This document shows positions 1 through 11,936 of a stretch of DNA of 64,000 bases, one piece after another. Below the pieces are notes generated by a model. The model did not search any database. It was not told the DNA's origin and worked only from the letters and a program-made list of their open reading frames with translations. Position 1 is the first letter of the stretch; every line of letters starts with the position of its first letter. Source of the stretch: Bryoerythrophyllum caledonicum. Taxonomy: Eukaryota > Streptophyta > Bryopsida > Pottiales > Pottiaceae. Location of the stretch: NCBI GenBank assembly GCA_963971425.1, contig OZ020522.1:5926168-5990167 (forward strand), given 5' to 3'. Position numbers and translations under genes: made by a program.

Positions 1-309
1 GTGTTCTTCTTGCAAGGCTAAAAGAACATGTTTGTGCTTACTGGACTTCTTGAAGAATGAGGAAATGGAATTCAACAAGGAATCTACAATGTTAGATATT
101 ACCTTACATTATGGCACTTTTGCAGCATCAATTATTGTCAAATTTGTCCTATGTGCAATGCAATGGCAAGATAGTAGACAAAGATTTATGTGACCCTCCA
201 CTTGAATAGCATCTCCACCATAAGTACCCCCATAGTGCTTGCACCATCACTACCAAATGCTACAAACTTACACAAATCAAGCCCCACTTCCTCAGACTAC
301 ATATGAGAG
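1..309 (-). pseudogene. DUF4371 (hAT-like) transposase pseudogene, 3' part
   Basis: Read on the minus strand, this stretch gives the conserved DUF4371 signatures WGLDLCKFVAFGSDGASTM and then HCIAHRTNL followed by a DAAK-type motif. These are typical of hAT-type transposases and ZMYM1-like proteins. Between the two motifs there is a TAA stop and a change of frame, so the copy is dead. It continues off the left edge. Its upstream half lies at 2618-2831, and the two halves join in frame if the CACTA element between them is removed. The family is known from motif recognition only. Confidence 0.8.
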
Positions 310-1403
310 CACTAGTAGAAAACGGTGACCAAATCAACAAAAAGTAGTAGTTTTTTTGTTGATTTCGACACTGTATCGACCGTTTCAACAAATTTCGACA
401 GTTTTTGTTAAGTTAGATAAAGAACCCAACTACTATTTGTTGAGGTGGTCATTGTGTACTTACTTTCAACAAATAGTTGTTCTTTAGGAAAAATTTGAAT
501 TTTGCTGAGGGACATTATCATTTGATTTTAGGCACTTTGAAATATATTCAAATGTATTGATTTAGAGCTAATGTAGCACCACTAATGTTGTATTAGATTC
601 CAAATTAAAAATATGTAAAACAAACATACTTTAATTTCAAGTTTTTCTATGATTGCACCAAGAAGGTTCAAAATCCATAGTCTTATTCTGGCCTCAAATT
701 TTTTCTAATGACAAAATACATGGATTCATAAAGGGGTTTGTTAAATGCCTTTATATATATATATATATAATATTTTGGTTAACATACAAAATTTGAAGTT
801 ACTCTTCTAAATTAAAGAACCCATTTTGTAATACATAAATTATTGATTTTATATGGATATTTAGAAAATCCTATTCTTCACATTATGAAGTCATTATTCT
901 TTTTTTTATTCAAGTACATTAACCCCTGTGCATCACAACTCGAATTGCAAAATTGAAAAGCTTTCTTATTCATCAATGGAATAATTTGAAAAAGACTCAA
1001 TTATAAAAGATTTAACCATTTTGATTTGTAGCCAACTGAATGATGCATAAAAATCTACAATTTTAAGGAAAATCCATAGTCTGGATTTGGAGATTATAAG
1101 GTTTGATGAATAAGGTTTTCTAATTCTGAAAGTCACAAAAACGTCTTTTGTGACGCACATAGGTTAACACATATAGGTCCAATTTGTATATGTATACCAC
1201 CCCAAAAATTATGAAGCATATAATTGATATGAAGATGAAATGCATTCATTTATGCAATTATAGAATTAGAGTATTATATATATATTTATATAAAATATTT
1301 ATACGATCCATTCTAATTTGCAATTTGAAGATGAAGAATTGTACATCTATTGCAAATATCAACTACAAATATATAAAATCTAAATTACCATTGATGGTTG
1401 AAT

Positions 1404-1547
1404 TATGTAAAAATTTCAAAGTATCTTGTAATGTTGTGAAGCTTGGTCACAACACCACTCAACCAAAATTCTTACAAAATTATGTAAAAATTTCAAAGTA
1501 TCTTGTAATGTGTGAGGTTTAGTCACACCACCACTCAACCGAGATTC
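1404..1547. repeat. Tandem duplication, period about 77 bp, inside the CACTA element
   Basis: The motif TATGTAAAAATTTCAAAGTA starts at 1404 and again at 1481. Both copies are followed by a related CACCACTCAACC segment. Two copies only, diverged by a few bases. Confidence 0.75.
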
Positions 1548-1626
1548 TTACATAACTAAACAATGTGAGATTGAAGTGTGGAGAGATTTCTTTTATACTA
1601 AAATTCATTGTCATGTACCAACAAAG

Positions 1627-2113
1627 GATATGGGATAGTTTGAACATGAGAGCATGACCACTCAATTTTAAAAAAGCAGGAATTGTGTTTAAAGTTTAAT
1701 TTCAGACCTCATTTAGGATTTTAGGCATAGTGAAATAATTTTTTTCAAAAAACTTTGAACTAAGGTAATGTAGATAATCAAATTATCTTTTATGAGCAAA
1801 AACCCGTTTGAGATTTCAAGCCTCCAATCAAAAGTTATAGACAAATTTCAAAGAGGATGTTTGAAATTGTCAAAAAAATATTCCTTCCAACTCCTCTCTG
1901 AAATTTGTTCATAACTTTTAATCAAAAGCTTGAAATCTCAAACGGATTTTTGATAATGAAAGATGATTTAATTATCTACATTAACGTAGTTCAAAGTTTT
2001 TTGAAAAAATTTATTTTACTATGCATTAACGAGGTCTGAAATTCTACTTTAAACACAACTCCTGTGTTTTTAAAATTGACTATGAGCAATCAACCTTCTA
2101 CTCTTTACATATC
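1627..2113. repeat. Long imperfect inverted repeat (hairpin), inside the CACTA element
   Basis: The left arm (about 1627-1856) and right arm (about 1889-2113) are reverse complements over roughly 220 bases with scattered mismatches. For example GAGATTTCAAGC at about 1810 pairs with GCTTGAAATCTC at about 1928. Near the outer ends ATATGGGATA pairs with TATCCCATAT. The spacer is about 30 bases. It could be a nested foldback/MITE or a captured inverted duplication. Transcription through it would give long double-stranded RNA. Confidence 0.8.
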
Positions 2114-2617
2114 CCATATGGTTTGCCCTTCCTCCTATCACCCCACTAGTATAAAGAGATTGCTTTCTCTTCCTTAAGATCATCAAGGTAAGTGACATTC
2201 AAAGTTTAATAACTAAACAATAAGAATTACATTCAATATGGCAATAAATCTTTTTGAATTTTATTGGAAGTGTAAAATATAATTTAGAAACTTTAATTAA
2301 TTTTTTTGGCATCAACATGTTTGTTGATGATGTGGCAATCTGACCCAGATGGCAATTCGTTTATAAAGTAGGTTTTGCCTACATGTTATCTTCACCATGT
2401 GACAAGATTTGCTGACGTGGTAGTTGCCAAGTGGCAGTTTTTTATTGGACAAATTTTTAAATAAATTTTTATTTTATTTTTGGACTTGACCAAAGTAACA
2501 AAAATATCAACAGATTTTTGTTAGATACTGTCCAAGACAACGCGACCGAGGATACAAAAACTGTCAAAACTTTTTTGTTGATTTTTTTTTGATGGGCTCA
2601 CTGTTTTTCTACTAGTG

Positions 2618-2831
2618 GAGTATCAAAAATGACAATAGCATCCTTCTTTCCACCTTCAATCTTTAACAAACCTAAAAATATAGTTACAGACAAACCCTCC
2701 TCCATAATGGTTGCAAATATAACAAGATGTCCAGTAACACTAATATCAGTGGACTCATCTATTATGATAACAAAGAAAGGGGAGTTCTTTACCCTACAAA
2801 CAATTTTTTTTCTGAATGACAATTGACATGC
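2618..2831 (-). pseudogene. DUF4371 (hAT-like) transposase pseudogene, 5' part
   Basis: The minus-strand reading contains the hallmark block SPFF followed by IDESTDISVTGHLVIFATI and then FLGLLKIEGGKKDA. This is the first catalytic-region motif of DUF4371/hAT-type transposases. The reading frame runs up to the GAG duplication at the CACTA insertion and resumes in frame in the segment 1-309. No convincing N-terminal part (zinc finger) was seen to the right, so the copy appears 5'-truncated. Confidence 0.8.
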
Positions 2832-3610
2832 AGGGTGATTGCAAAAAACACCTATCGATTTTGTTGCGTTTTCAATAGTACTCAGTATTTTTTGGGAGTA
2901 TTGTAAATTTGAAAACTAATTTTAAAATTTAAAAAAAAAAATGACTACTGTATACACTTTTAAGATGAAGATACCCAAGGAAGGAAATGCATAGAAAAAT
3001 GCTCTAAGTAGAAAAACTAGAAAAGTGCCAAACCTCAAGAAAATACATATTTTGATGTTTAAATTAATTAAAATTAAAAAAAAACAAATAAATAAATTAA
3101 TTAAAAATTATCCATTTGTAACAACTCTATGGAGATGATCATCTACCTGAAAAAACATCAAAACAACATTATATATGTTTCAAGAAATTTGCAAAAAGAA
3201 GCCCTGTTTGTAGTGTTCGACATGACATAAAATTAAATATTTTCAAATTTTCTCTCCTGGAAAGTTAGAAGTCTACTTGAAGACCATCTCCTCCAAATTT
3301 CAGCTCAAAATTTGTTTTTTTGGATTCTAAATAGTACTAAAACTTCCAAATTGGTAAGTGTGACATATAATTGGGGGCTATTATGAAATAGTTAAATATT
3401 TTTTTTAATTATGAAAAAATTATGCAAGGTGAAAAATAGTCATGAGTAACTTCTCTTTAAATCTTGAGTCCTTTAGAGCCAAATTATAAAAGTTATGACA
3501 AAAATTACAAATCTGAACACAAGGTGTGACGCAAAATAGAACAAGTGTTTCTTGCAATCGCCCTACACCACACCAAATTAGAACAAGAATTTTCATCATA
3601 GTACATACTT
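2832..3610. other. AT-rich intergenic sequence, no gene seen
   Basis: Low-complexity A/T-rich DNA with many homopolymer runs. No coding or structured feature could be supported. Confidence 0.6.
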
Positions 3611-4831
3611 GCAGTCATAGGAGCCTTTACACTTATCAACAACGTAAATTCGGAACTGTTGAAGAAGGAAGTAGAGTACCTTTGGACGGACGCAAGACAA
3701 GAGGCCTTCGAGCTTCTAAAGACAAGGTTAGTCACGGCACCAATACTCGTTGCCCCGGATTGGACAAAGGAGTTCCATGTTATGGTAGACGCCTCCGAAT
3801 GGTGTTTGGGAGCAATACTGTGGCAGCATGATGACGAGAGCGGGGAGCGACCTATCTATTACGCCAGCCGACAGATGAACCCGGCGGAAAGGAACTATAC
3901 CACTACGGAAAGGGAGGCTCTTGCAGTGATCTACGCGTGCAAGAAATTCCGACACTATCTAATCGGGTATAAGGTAACCTTCTACACGGATCATGATTCC
4001 TTGAAGTACCTTGTCAACAAGCCCGATCTGTCCGGAAGATTGGCTCACTGGATCCTGTTACTACAAGAGTTCAATTACGAGGTAAAGTTCAAACCGGGGA
4101 AATCTAATGTTAACGCGGACTACCTTTCTCGACAACGCGGAATCCCGAGCGAAAGTGCAATTCAGATGGAGTTTCCGGATGAGTTCCCGGACAACGAACC
4201 GGATCGGTATCCTCTGGTTCCGGGAATTGACCTTTCAACAAAGGAAAGCACTGTCTTCCATACGGAGGGGAAGGAAATCCGGGAGTTCCAGGATATTAGG
4301 CACTACCTCCAATCGGGGAAGTATCCGGACCATCTCAGCAGGGAGGAGAAGCGTGTCTTCCAGCACAAGGTCGCCCCATACTCGGTGATACGAGATGTGC
4401 TGTTCCGGATGGGTGCGAACGAGAAGCTCAGACAGTGCCTTGAGCCAAAACATAGATGGAAGGTGATCCGGAGCCTACACGATGGTCCTGCGGGTGGACA
4501 TTTCGCTGCTGGCACTACTGTCAAAAGGATACGAGCAGCAGGGTACTGGTGGCCCACCATGAACCGAGATGTAGGGACCTTCATCCGGAGCTGTGACCCT
4601 TGCCAACGGACCGGAAATCCCACATTCCGAAATCACTGGCCATTGACTCCGATCATACCCATTGCACCATTCGAAAAATGGGGCGTGGATTTCATAGGGC
4701 CAATTCAGCCGCTAGGTAGTCAAAGGAACCGGTACATCATTTTGGCAACGGATTACGCCACGAAATGGGTAGAGGCGAGGGCGACATCATCTACATGGAA
4801 GAAACAACTCATGAAAACCTACATCAATTAG
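3611..4831 (+). mobile_element. Truncated Ty3/gypsy LTR retrotransposon pol (RNase H + integrase N-terminus)
   Basis: One open frame (about 400 codons) covers the end of the reverse-transcriptase connection, the gypsy RNase H and the start of integrase. Visible motifs are APILVAPDW then a VDASEW aspartate, YYASRQMNPAERNYTTTERE, FYTDHDSLKYLV, and LSR at the tether. Then comes the integrase zinc site (HDGPAGGH followed by CDPCQ) and the first catalytic Asp in WGVDFIGP. Homology stops after the ATKWVEARAT segment, and a TAG ends the frame at 4829-4831. The second Asp and the Glu of integrase are therefore missing, as are gag, protease, most of RT and both LTRs. The GC content is clearly higher than in the flanks. 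It is a dead 5'- and 3'-truncated fragment. Confidence 0.92.
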
Positions 4832-5689
4832 AGATCAGATGTGTTAGAATGCTCTTGGAGGGCCCTAAGTACATTCTAAGAACCGCAACAATGGTAAAAC
4901 TTTGATTTAAATTTTCAAAAAAATTGAATATTTTCTTGAAAAAAAAATAAAATTTGAAGAATATTTGTTGTACCATCATCCTTTTATAGAGAGAAATAAA
5001 CATTTTGGCACTGACCTGTCGCTTTTGACCTTTGGGTACGGTTATGATGGTGAAAAGTTGATGTTCTTGAAATTAATAGCAAGAACTTCTTAAGTTGAAT
5101 TTTAAATATAAATAAGAGTCGTTTAGTTATCATGTCAAATAAACTGATAACTTAAAATACATCAAAATTATGGTATAAAGAATTCAATACTTCTTATTTT
5201 CTTATTCATGATTTAAACTTGATTAAGAATTTTTTTTAAAAGTTCCAGAGGTTCCATAAATTTAACACCAAACGGTTTTTAGACCTTTATAGTGAACTAG
5301 GGCACAACATGTTCAGAAACAAGTGCGAGTTTGTGAGCACGCCATACATGCTTCATAACCTCCAGATATATTGTTCACGAGCTTGTTCGGCCACTCTTCT
5401 TTTCATTTCAACTCATTTCCTAACATGTCGTTTTGCATATCTCACAAGTCTCACATAATTAAACTCAACCTCTGATTTAAACTCTCAAAACCGTTGGATT
5501 GATAGATTATAGTGATTGAAGTCAAAGTATACTGCAGTAAAAAACATGAATTTTGGAGATACTAGTTTACCAATGAATCTCACAAAAATAATTTATGAAG
5601 AGCCTTCATCAAGAACCACTGTCAAAAACGAGCCAAGCGATAGATGTATACCAACAAAAACGTAAATTCATAATCAACGAACACTCAAA

Positions 5690-5690
<1 letters not shown>
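4832..5690. other. AT-rich intergenic sequence
   Basis: No gene seen. A short motif near 5490-5510 (GGATTGATAGATTATAGTG) recurs near 44988-45006, which suggests remnants of the same repeat family as the TTAACCCCTAA elements. Confidence 0.5.
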
Positions 5691-8150
<2,460 letters not shown>

Positions 8151-8154
8151 TAGC

Positions 8155-8378
8155 CTAGATCTGCCGTACCCTCTCCCGCGTCACCTTGAAGATGGTCCTG
8201 ATCTCCTCCAGCGTCCTGGCCCGCCCGTCGTCCGGCCCGAACCGCAGTCTCAGCACCTCCCTCTCCCTGGGGTTCAACGTGCACAACACACCCCACACGT
8301 CTTGCTTCATCAGCCGCTTCACTATCGCGTCCTCCGGCGACTCCACGTCCTTGTCCGCCACCAGTTCCTGCCCCCATG
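8155..8378 (-). pseudogene. Plastid sigma factor (sigma-70 region 4) last-exon remnant
   Basis: Minus-strand coding-like exon preceded by a good acceptor (CATGGGGGCAG) at about 8379. It reads ADKDVESPEDAIVKRLMKQD, then LNPREREVLRLRFGPDDGRA and LEEIRTIFKVTRERVRQI. This is region 4.1/4.2 of sigma-70 with the -35-recognition helix-turn-helix, closest in style to plant SIGA-type factors that direct the plastid RNA polymerase. In intact proteins the sequence continues IEARALRKL. Here a TAG (8155-8157) replaces that Glu, and similarity fades after four more codons. No earlier exons (regions 2 and 3) were found. The exon is strongly GC-rich. Likely a gene fragment. Confidence 0.85.
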
Positions 8379-8504
8379 AAAATCTCAAATCAGAATCATG
8401 TTCTAGAGAACCTACACGCCGTGCTGGAGGCGTGTGAGCCATGCTGTCAGCAAGAACATTATCATACATAACAAGTTGTTCAAACTTCGTGATCTAACCA
8501 ACTA

Positions 8505-8645
8505 GCAACCAGTCTGCTCGGCCTCCAACAACGCGGACACCGCGCCGTAATCGGCCCGGAAAGAGTGCTCCATGTCCGTCAGCCGAGTGCGCTCCAGGCG
8601 CAGCAGGTCGAACTCGGAGGGGAACTTAGCGGTGGCCACAGCGCC
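8505..8645 (-). other. Coding-like fragment of unknown identity
   Basis: About 45 codons open on the minus strand with a helical, charged composition (KFPSEFDLLRLERTRLTD then MEHSFRADYGAVSALLEAEQ), ending in TAG at 8505-8507. GC content and codon use match the sigma-factor exon next to it. I do not recognise the family. It could be an exon remnant from a neighbouring gene. Confidence 0.35.
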
Positions 8646-8799
8646 TCCTCAGCCGGGCCGCCGGAGTGCGAGACATCTTCGTGCGACACATCTTCGTGCA
8701 CAATGCGAGCGCGCGTCAGTGCACAGTGCCAGCGCACGTCAGTGCACAGCTCGCTTCACCGACGGCAACGTAATCCTGGAAAACCAACATTTCAAGCGG

Positions 8800-10371
8800 A
8801 TGAAATGGAAAAACTAACACATTATGGTTAATACGATCGGCACCGTCCAACGGTCGCGTGCTTTTTACGAGCTAATCTCGACAGTCCATCGTGCTTCCTC
8901 TAGAAGCTTCCAAGTGCATCGTGACCGTCCATCCAGCTTCATGGTTAGGGTTTGGAAGTCCCACGGTGTTTTCGCCAATTTTGTTTCCTGTTGCTGCTCG
9001 CTGAGTAGTCTTTCCATTTTGAGTGTAGTGAGACCGTCGTTTTGCTGAGGACAAGCGCGCTGAGCTTTGGCGGAAGGCGCTGCGTTGGCGGAAAGCGGAC
9101 GCTGGTAGAAGCATCAGTTCGCGGACGGAGCGCGCTAGTGGAAGGCGCGCAGTTGGTTGATTGGCGCGGCCCTTCTAGAAAACGCGGTAATTGTATTTCT
9201 GTATTGATCAGTTGTAAGTATGTTAGTATTGTATGTTATTTTCGTGCTGATTTAAGGGAATGTTGATGGCGCGTACCAAGAGCGCATTGCCGGTGGTTGC
9301 TACTTATACTTGCCTGGTTACACAGTGAGCATTAACCTCATCGTTGCTGTTGTTGCTGTACTTACAATGGAGGCTGCCTTGTGTTTGACAGGAGGAATCC
9401 ACTCACACAAGCGCCAGCAGGTCCTCACAGCCACCACTCTATTGCCATCAAGCCATTTACAATCCCAGTTGTCGTCAAGGCATGTGTAAGTACTTTCTCG
9501 TTTTCTCCTGTTGTGTATCTATTCGCTGTATAACAACACATTCTGATTAGGATTTCGTTGCTCAACTGGTTGCTTTTCTTGTACTTCCCTAGAATTGAGT
9601 TTCGCTCATGTTCCTTTTCTTTTTTCAAGAAAGTAACAATTCAACGTTCTGAAGGTGACCGCTGCGGGGGGCTGTGATAACGAGCATTAACTGGTGGTTT
9701 ACTGGTCTCGGATTCTCCGGAATCTTTGTATGCTTTATAGGTCGAATTTTTGTGGGTAGATCTAGTTTTTGCTTTTCGAATACTCCGTTGAATGCTCTTC
9801 TCCGTGCCGCGTTTAGAAATCTCCTCCGTTGTAGCTTTTGCTGGTGTTTTTCTGAAGTTTTGTGATAGTGTTCAGAGATTTGTTTGATGCGTGTGGGGTT
9901 GCGGTCTCACCGTTATTTGTTCGCTGTCGCAGCTGTTTGTTTGGGTGTTGCCAGGGTAGAGATCTGATAAGCTGTGATCATTTCGGATTGTGGGATTCGC
10001 TGCCTTCACAGCAAAAGGGACTTGCCATTTTTTGTAAGTCTTCCACAAATCTTATATTTTCTCATGTAGTTGATCATGTACATGAAGTTTAGACTAGTTC
10101 AAAAACTGTTTTCTTGTCATGTTTCTGCCGGTGTCCTGGGTCATGGATGGAATGTGCCAGTCGCTGGGACTCGCTTCTGATGTTTTGCCCTTTTCCTGGA
10201 TATAATATTGTATGTTATTTTCGAGCTTATTTTAGAAAATGTGTTGTATGATCGATTGTTGGGTGAAGTAGATTCAATGGTTGAGGATGTTAGTGCGTAA
10301 ACGTTTTAATGGTTGAGCATGCTACTGCATAAACTAATATGTGGGAATTGTTTGTGTTTTGTAGGATTATA
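8800..10371 (+). promoter_or_regulatory. Putative promoter and 5' leader with intron(s) for the 10372 gene
   Basis: A CpG-rich stretch at about 9040-9190 with short reiterated GGCGGAAGGCG-type motifs looks like a promoter or 5' UTR. Just before the start codon the sequence TTTTGTAG/GATTATA at about 10363 is a good splice acceptor, so the translation start probably lies shortly after a 5'-UTR intron. Which donor is used cannot be decided by eye. Confidence 0.4.
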
Positions 10372-11298
10372 ATGGCGATGCTTTATGAGGAGTCGTCGAA
10401 TGATTTTCGGGGATGTAGCCTCGTTCCCACTCGTACCAGCAGAATAGAGGAGCTTCTAAGTGGCTATGCCATCTTCAGGCCGTGCACCTTCGAAAGCATC
10501 AAGAAGTTTAAGACAGTTTGTGAATCCAGCTCCACGGCTTTGGCGCTCAAACAGTCTAGGAAGGGTGGTGAAGCAAGCTCAGCGACTGAAGGGAAGCAGT
10601 ATGTCGCATTTGAGAATGTGACACGCAAGAACTTTGACAACATCCAGAAGTTGCGGGAAAACCCAAAGAAGACCCTTCCAAGGATGAGAGTTTTGTATGA
10701 CTGGGAATGTGAAATTCTCATTGTCAAATTCATGCCAGGGGGTTTCCATGACACTGCGGCAGGTATGTTTCACTTCATCTTTTCGCCAAAGATTCCTGCC
10801 ACCTGTCCACTTTATGAAGTTGGGGCAACAAGGTGTGAAGGATTAAAGAGAGGGAAGGAAGGCGACCGCGGGTACAAACCCGAGACTCGCACCTCAGTCA
10901 GGGCATGGCCGTCTTTCATGGTGGAGGTAGGAGTGTCCGAAAGCCTAGAGCAGCTGCGAGGGGACGCAGATTTTTGGTTAACAAATAGCGCAGGACAGAC
11001 TCGGGTGGTGTTACTTATCTCTATTGACACTGGTGCAAGGATGTTCATACTTGAAAGGTGGGAAAATGTTGCGAGGAATCGACCGAGGCGTACGAGCACA
11101 CCTGTATACCATCCAGGGAGGATGCAGTCAATCAGACTCGAACATGATGTCCCATATACAGGTGAAGCCTTGATGATTCCTGCTGCCAAACTTTATGACC
11201 AGCCTCTGCCCCCAAACCTTGGGGCAGATGACTTCCAGTTGACAGCCCAGGACTTGGAGTCCTTCAAGAGTAGGTACTGGAGAATAACCGTTGACTGA
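10372..11298 (+). CDS. Nuclease-fold-like protein of a fungal-type family (308 aa), function unknown
   Basis: An open single exon. The ATG at 10372 is chosen because it follows a splice acceptor; the upstream in-frame ATG at 10339 lies before that acceptor. The protein has a C-terminal block GDRGYKPETRT, AWPSFMVEVGVSESLEQLR, DADFWLTNSAGQTRVV and a later basic segment. From memory, this arrangement is common in many uncharacterised fungal proteins. The P-x-x-x-V-E-V pattern with a preceding Asp is reminiscent of PD-(D/E)XK restriction-like folds, but the expected Lys is not evident, so catalysis is uncertain. The N-terminal half (RNFDNIQKLRENPKKTLPRM and PGGFHDTAAGMF) is helical. No signal peptide or membrane segment. 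The neighbours are decayed organellar-protein genes. Horizontal origin is possible but unproven. Confidence 0.65.
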   Translation: MAMLYEESSNDFRGCSLVPTRTSRIEELLSGYAIFRPCTFESIKKFKTVCESSSTALALKQSRKGGEASSATEGKQYVAFENVTRKNFDNIQKLRENPKKTLPRMRVLYDWECEILIVKFMPGGFHDTAAGMFHFIFSPKIPATCPLYEVGATRCEGLKRGKEGDRGYKPETRTSVRAWPSFMVEVGVSESLEQLRGDADFWLTNSAGQTRVVLLISIDTGARMFILERWENVARNRPRRTSTPVYHPGRMQSIRLEHDVPYTGEALMIPAAKLYDQPLPPNLGADDFQLTAQDLESFKSRYWRITVD

Positions 11299-11936
11299 CT
11301 TGAATTCAGGTGAATTTCATTCTTAAGATTTGCTTGATTTGTTATTTATTGTGCTCATTTCTGACTTCTCACATTTCTCAGGTGGATTAATCCAACTTTC
11401 GATCAACTGATGATTATATGGATGTTTTCCAGGTCTCCTTACATACCATCGGCAGTATTTCTCACGGCAACAATGTAACTTCCCTTAGTGGTATGTTTTG
11501 AACGAGTTGATTAGGCCGGGTTGAGTTCTTGCCATTTAATTCGGCTAATCACCTGTCTATACAGTACAGTATTCACCAATACTGTAAAACTGTTACCTAT
11601 ATCCCTGTCAGTTTTTCCCGCAGTTTCGGTATACTGATTTTGCAAGTAATATATAGACAGGAGAAATTATCATCAGAAAAGTTTCTTGTTCACTTTTTTT
11701 TCCTTCACTTCTCTTATCTTCCGAATTCTTTGCTGTTCTTTACTTGGGTAGACAAAGAGCGTCACTTGGCCGGGAGTCGCATCCAAAATCTTGCAATCTT
11801 GCCAGCGACTTGACTGGGTCATATAAGTTTAGGGTTTGTCTTGTGCATTTTTGAGTTGCTGGATTGGTGTAAATGGACTTCGATGTGACCGTGGGAAGGT
11901 TTAGTGCAGTAGGAGGAGTAGGAGAAGGAGGAGAAG

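Larger units (their letters stand above)
310..2617. mobile_element. Non-autonomous CACTA (En/Spm-type) DNA transposon
   Basis: The element begins CACTAGTAGAAAA at 310 and ends with the inverted complement (TTTTTCTACTAGTG) at 2617. This is the diagnostic CACTA terminus. It is flanked by a perfect 3-bp duplication, GAG at 307-309 and 2618-2620, the size expected for this superfamily. Subterminal regions on both sides are rich in TTTGTTGA motifs, as is usual for transposase-binding repeats in CACTA elements. No transposase ORF is visible in the 2.3 kb. The interior holds a 77-bp tandem duplication and a near-500-bp palindrome. It interrupts a DUF4371 pseudogene, so it is younger than that copy. 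Confidence 0.88.

Noticed and set aside
3505..3955. Open frames on the minus strand over the gypsy fragment
   Set aside because: They are antisense shadows of the RNase H/integrase frame, which carries all the recognisable motifs.
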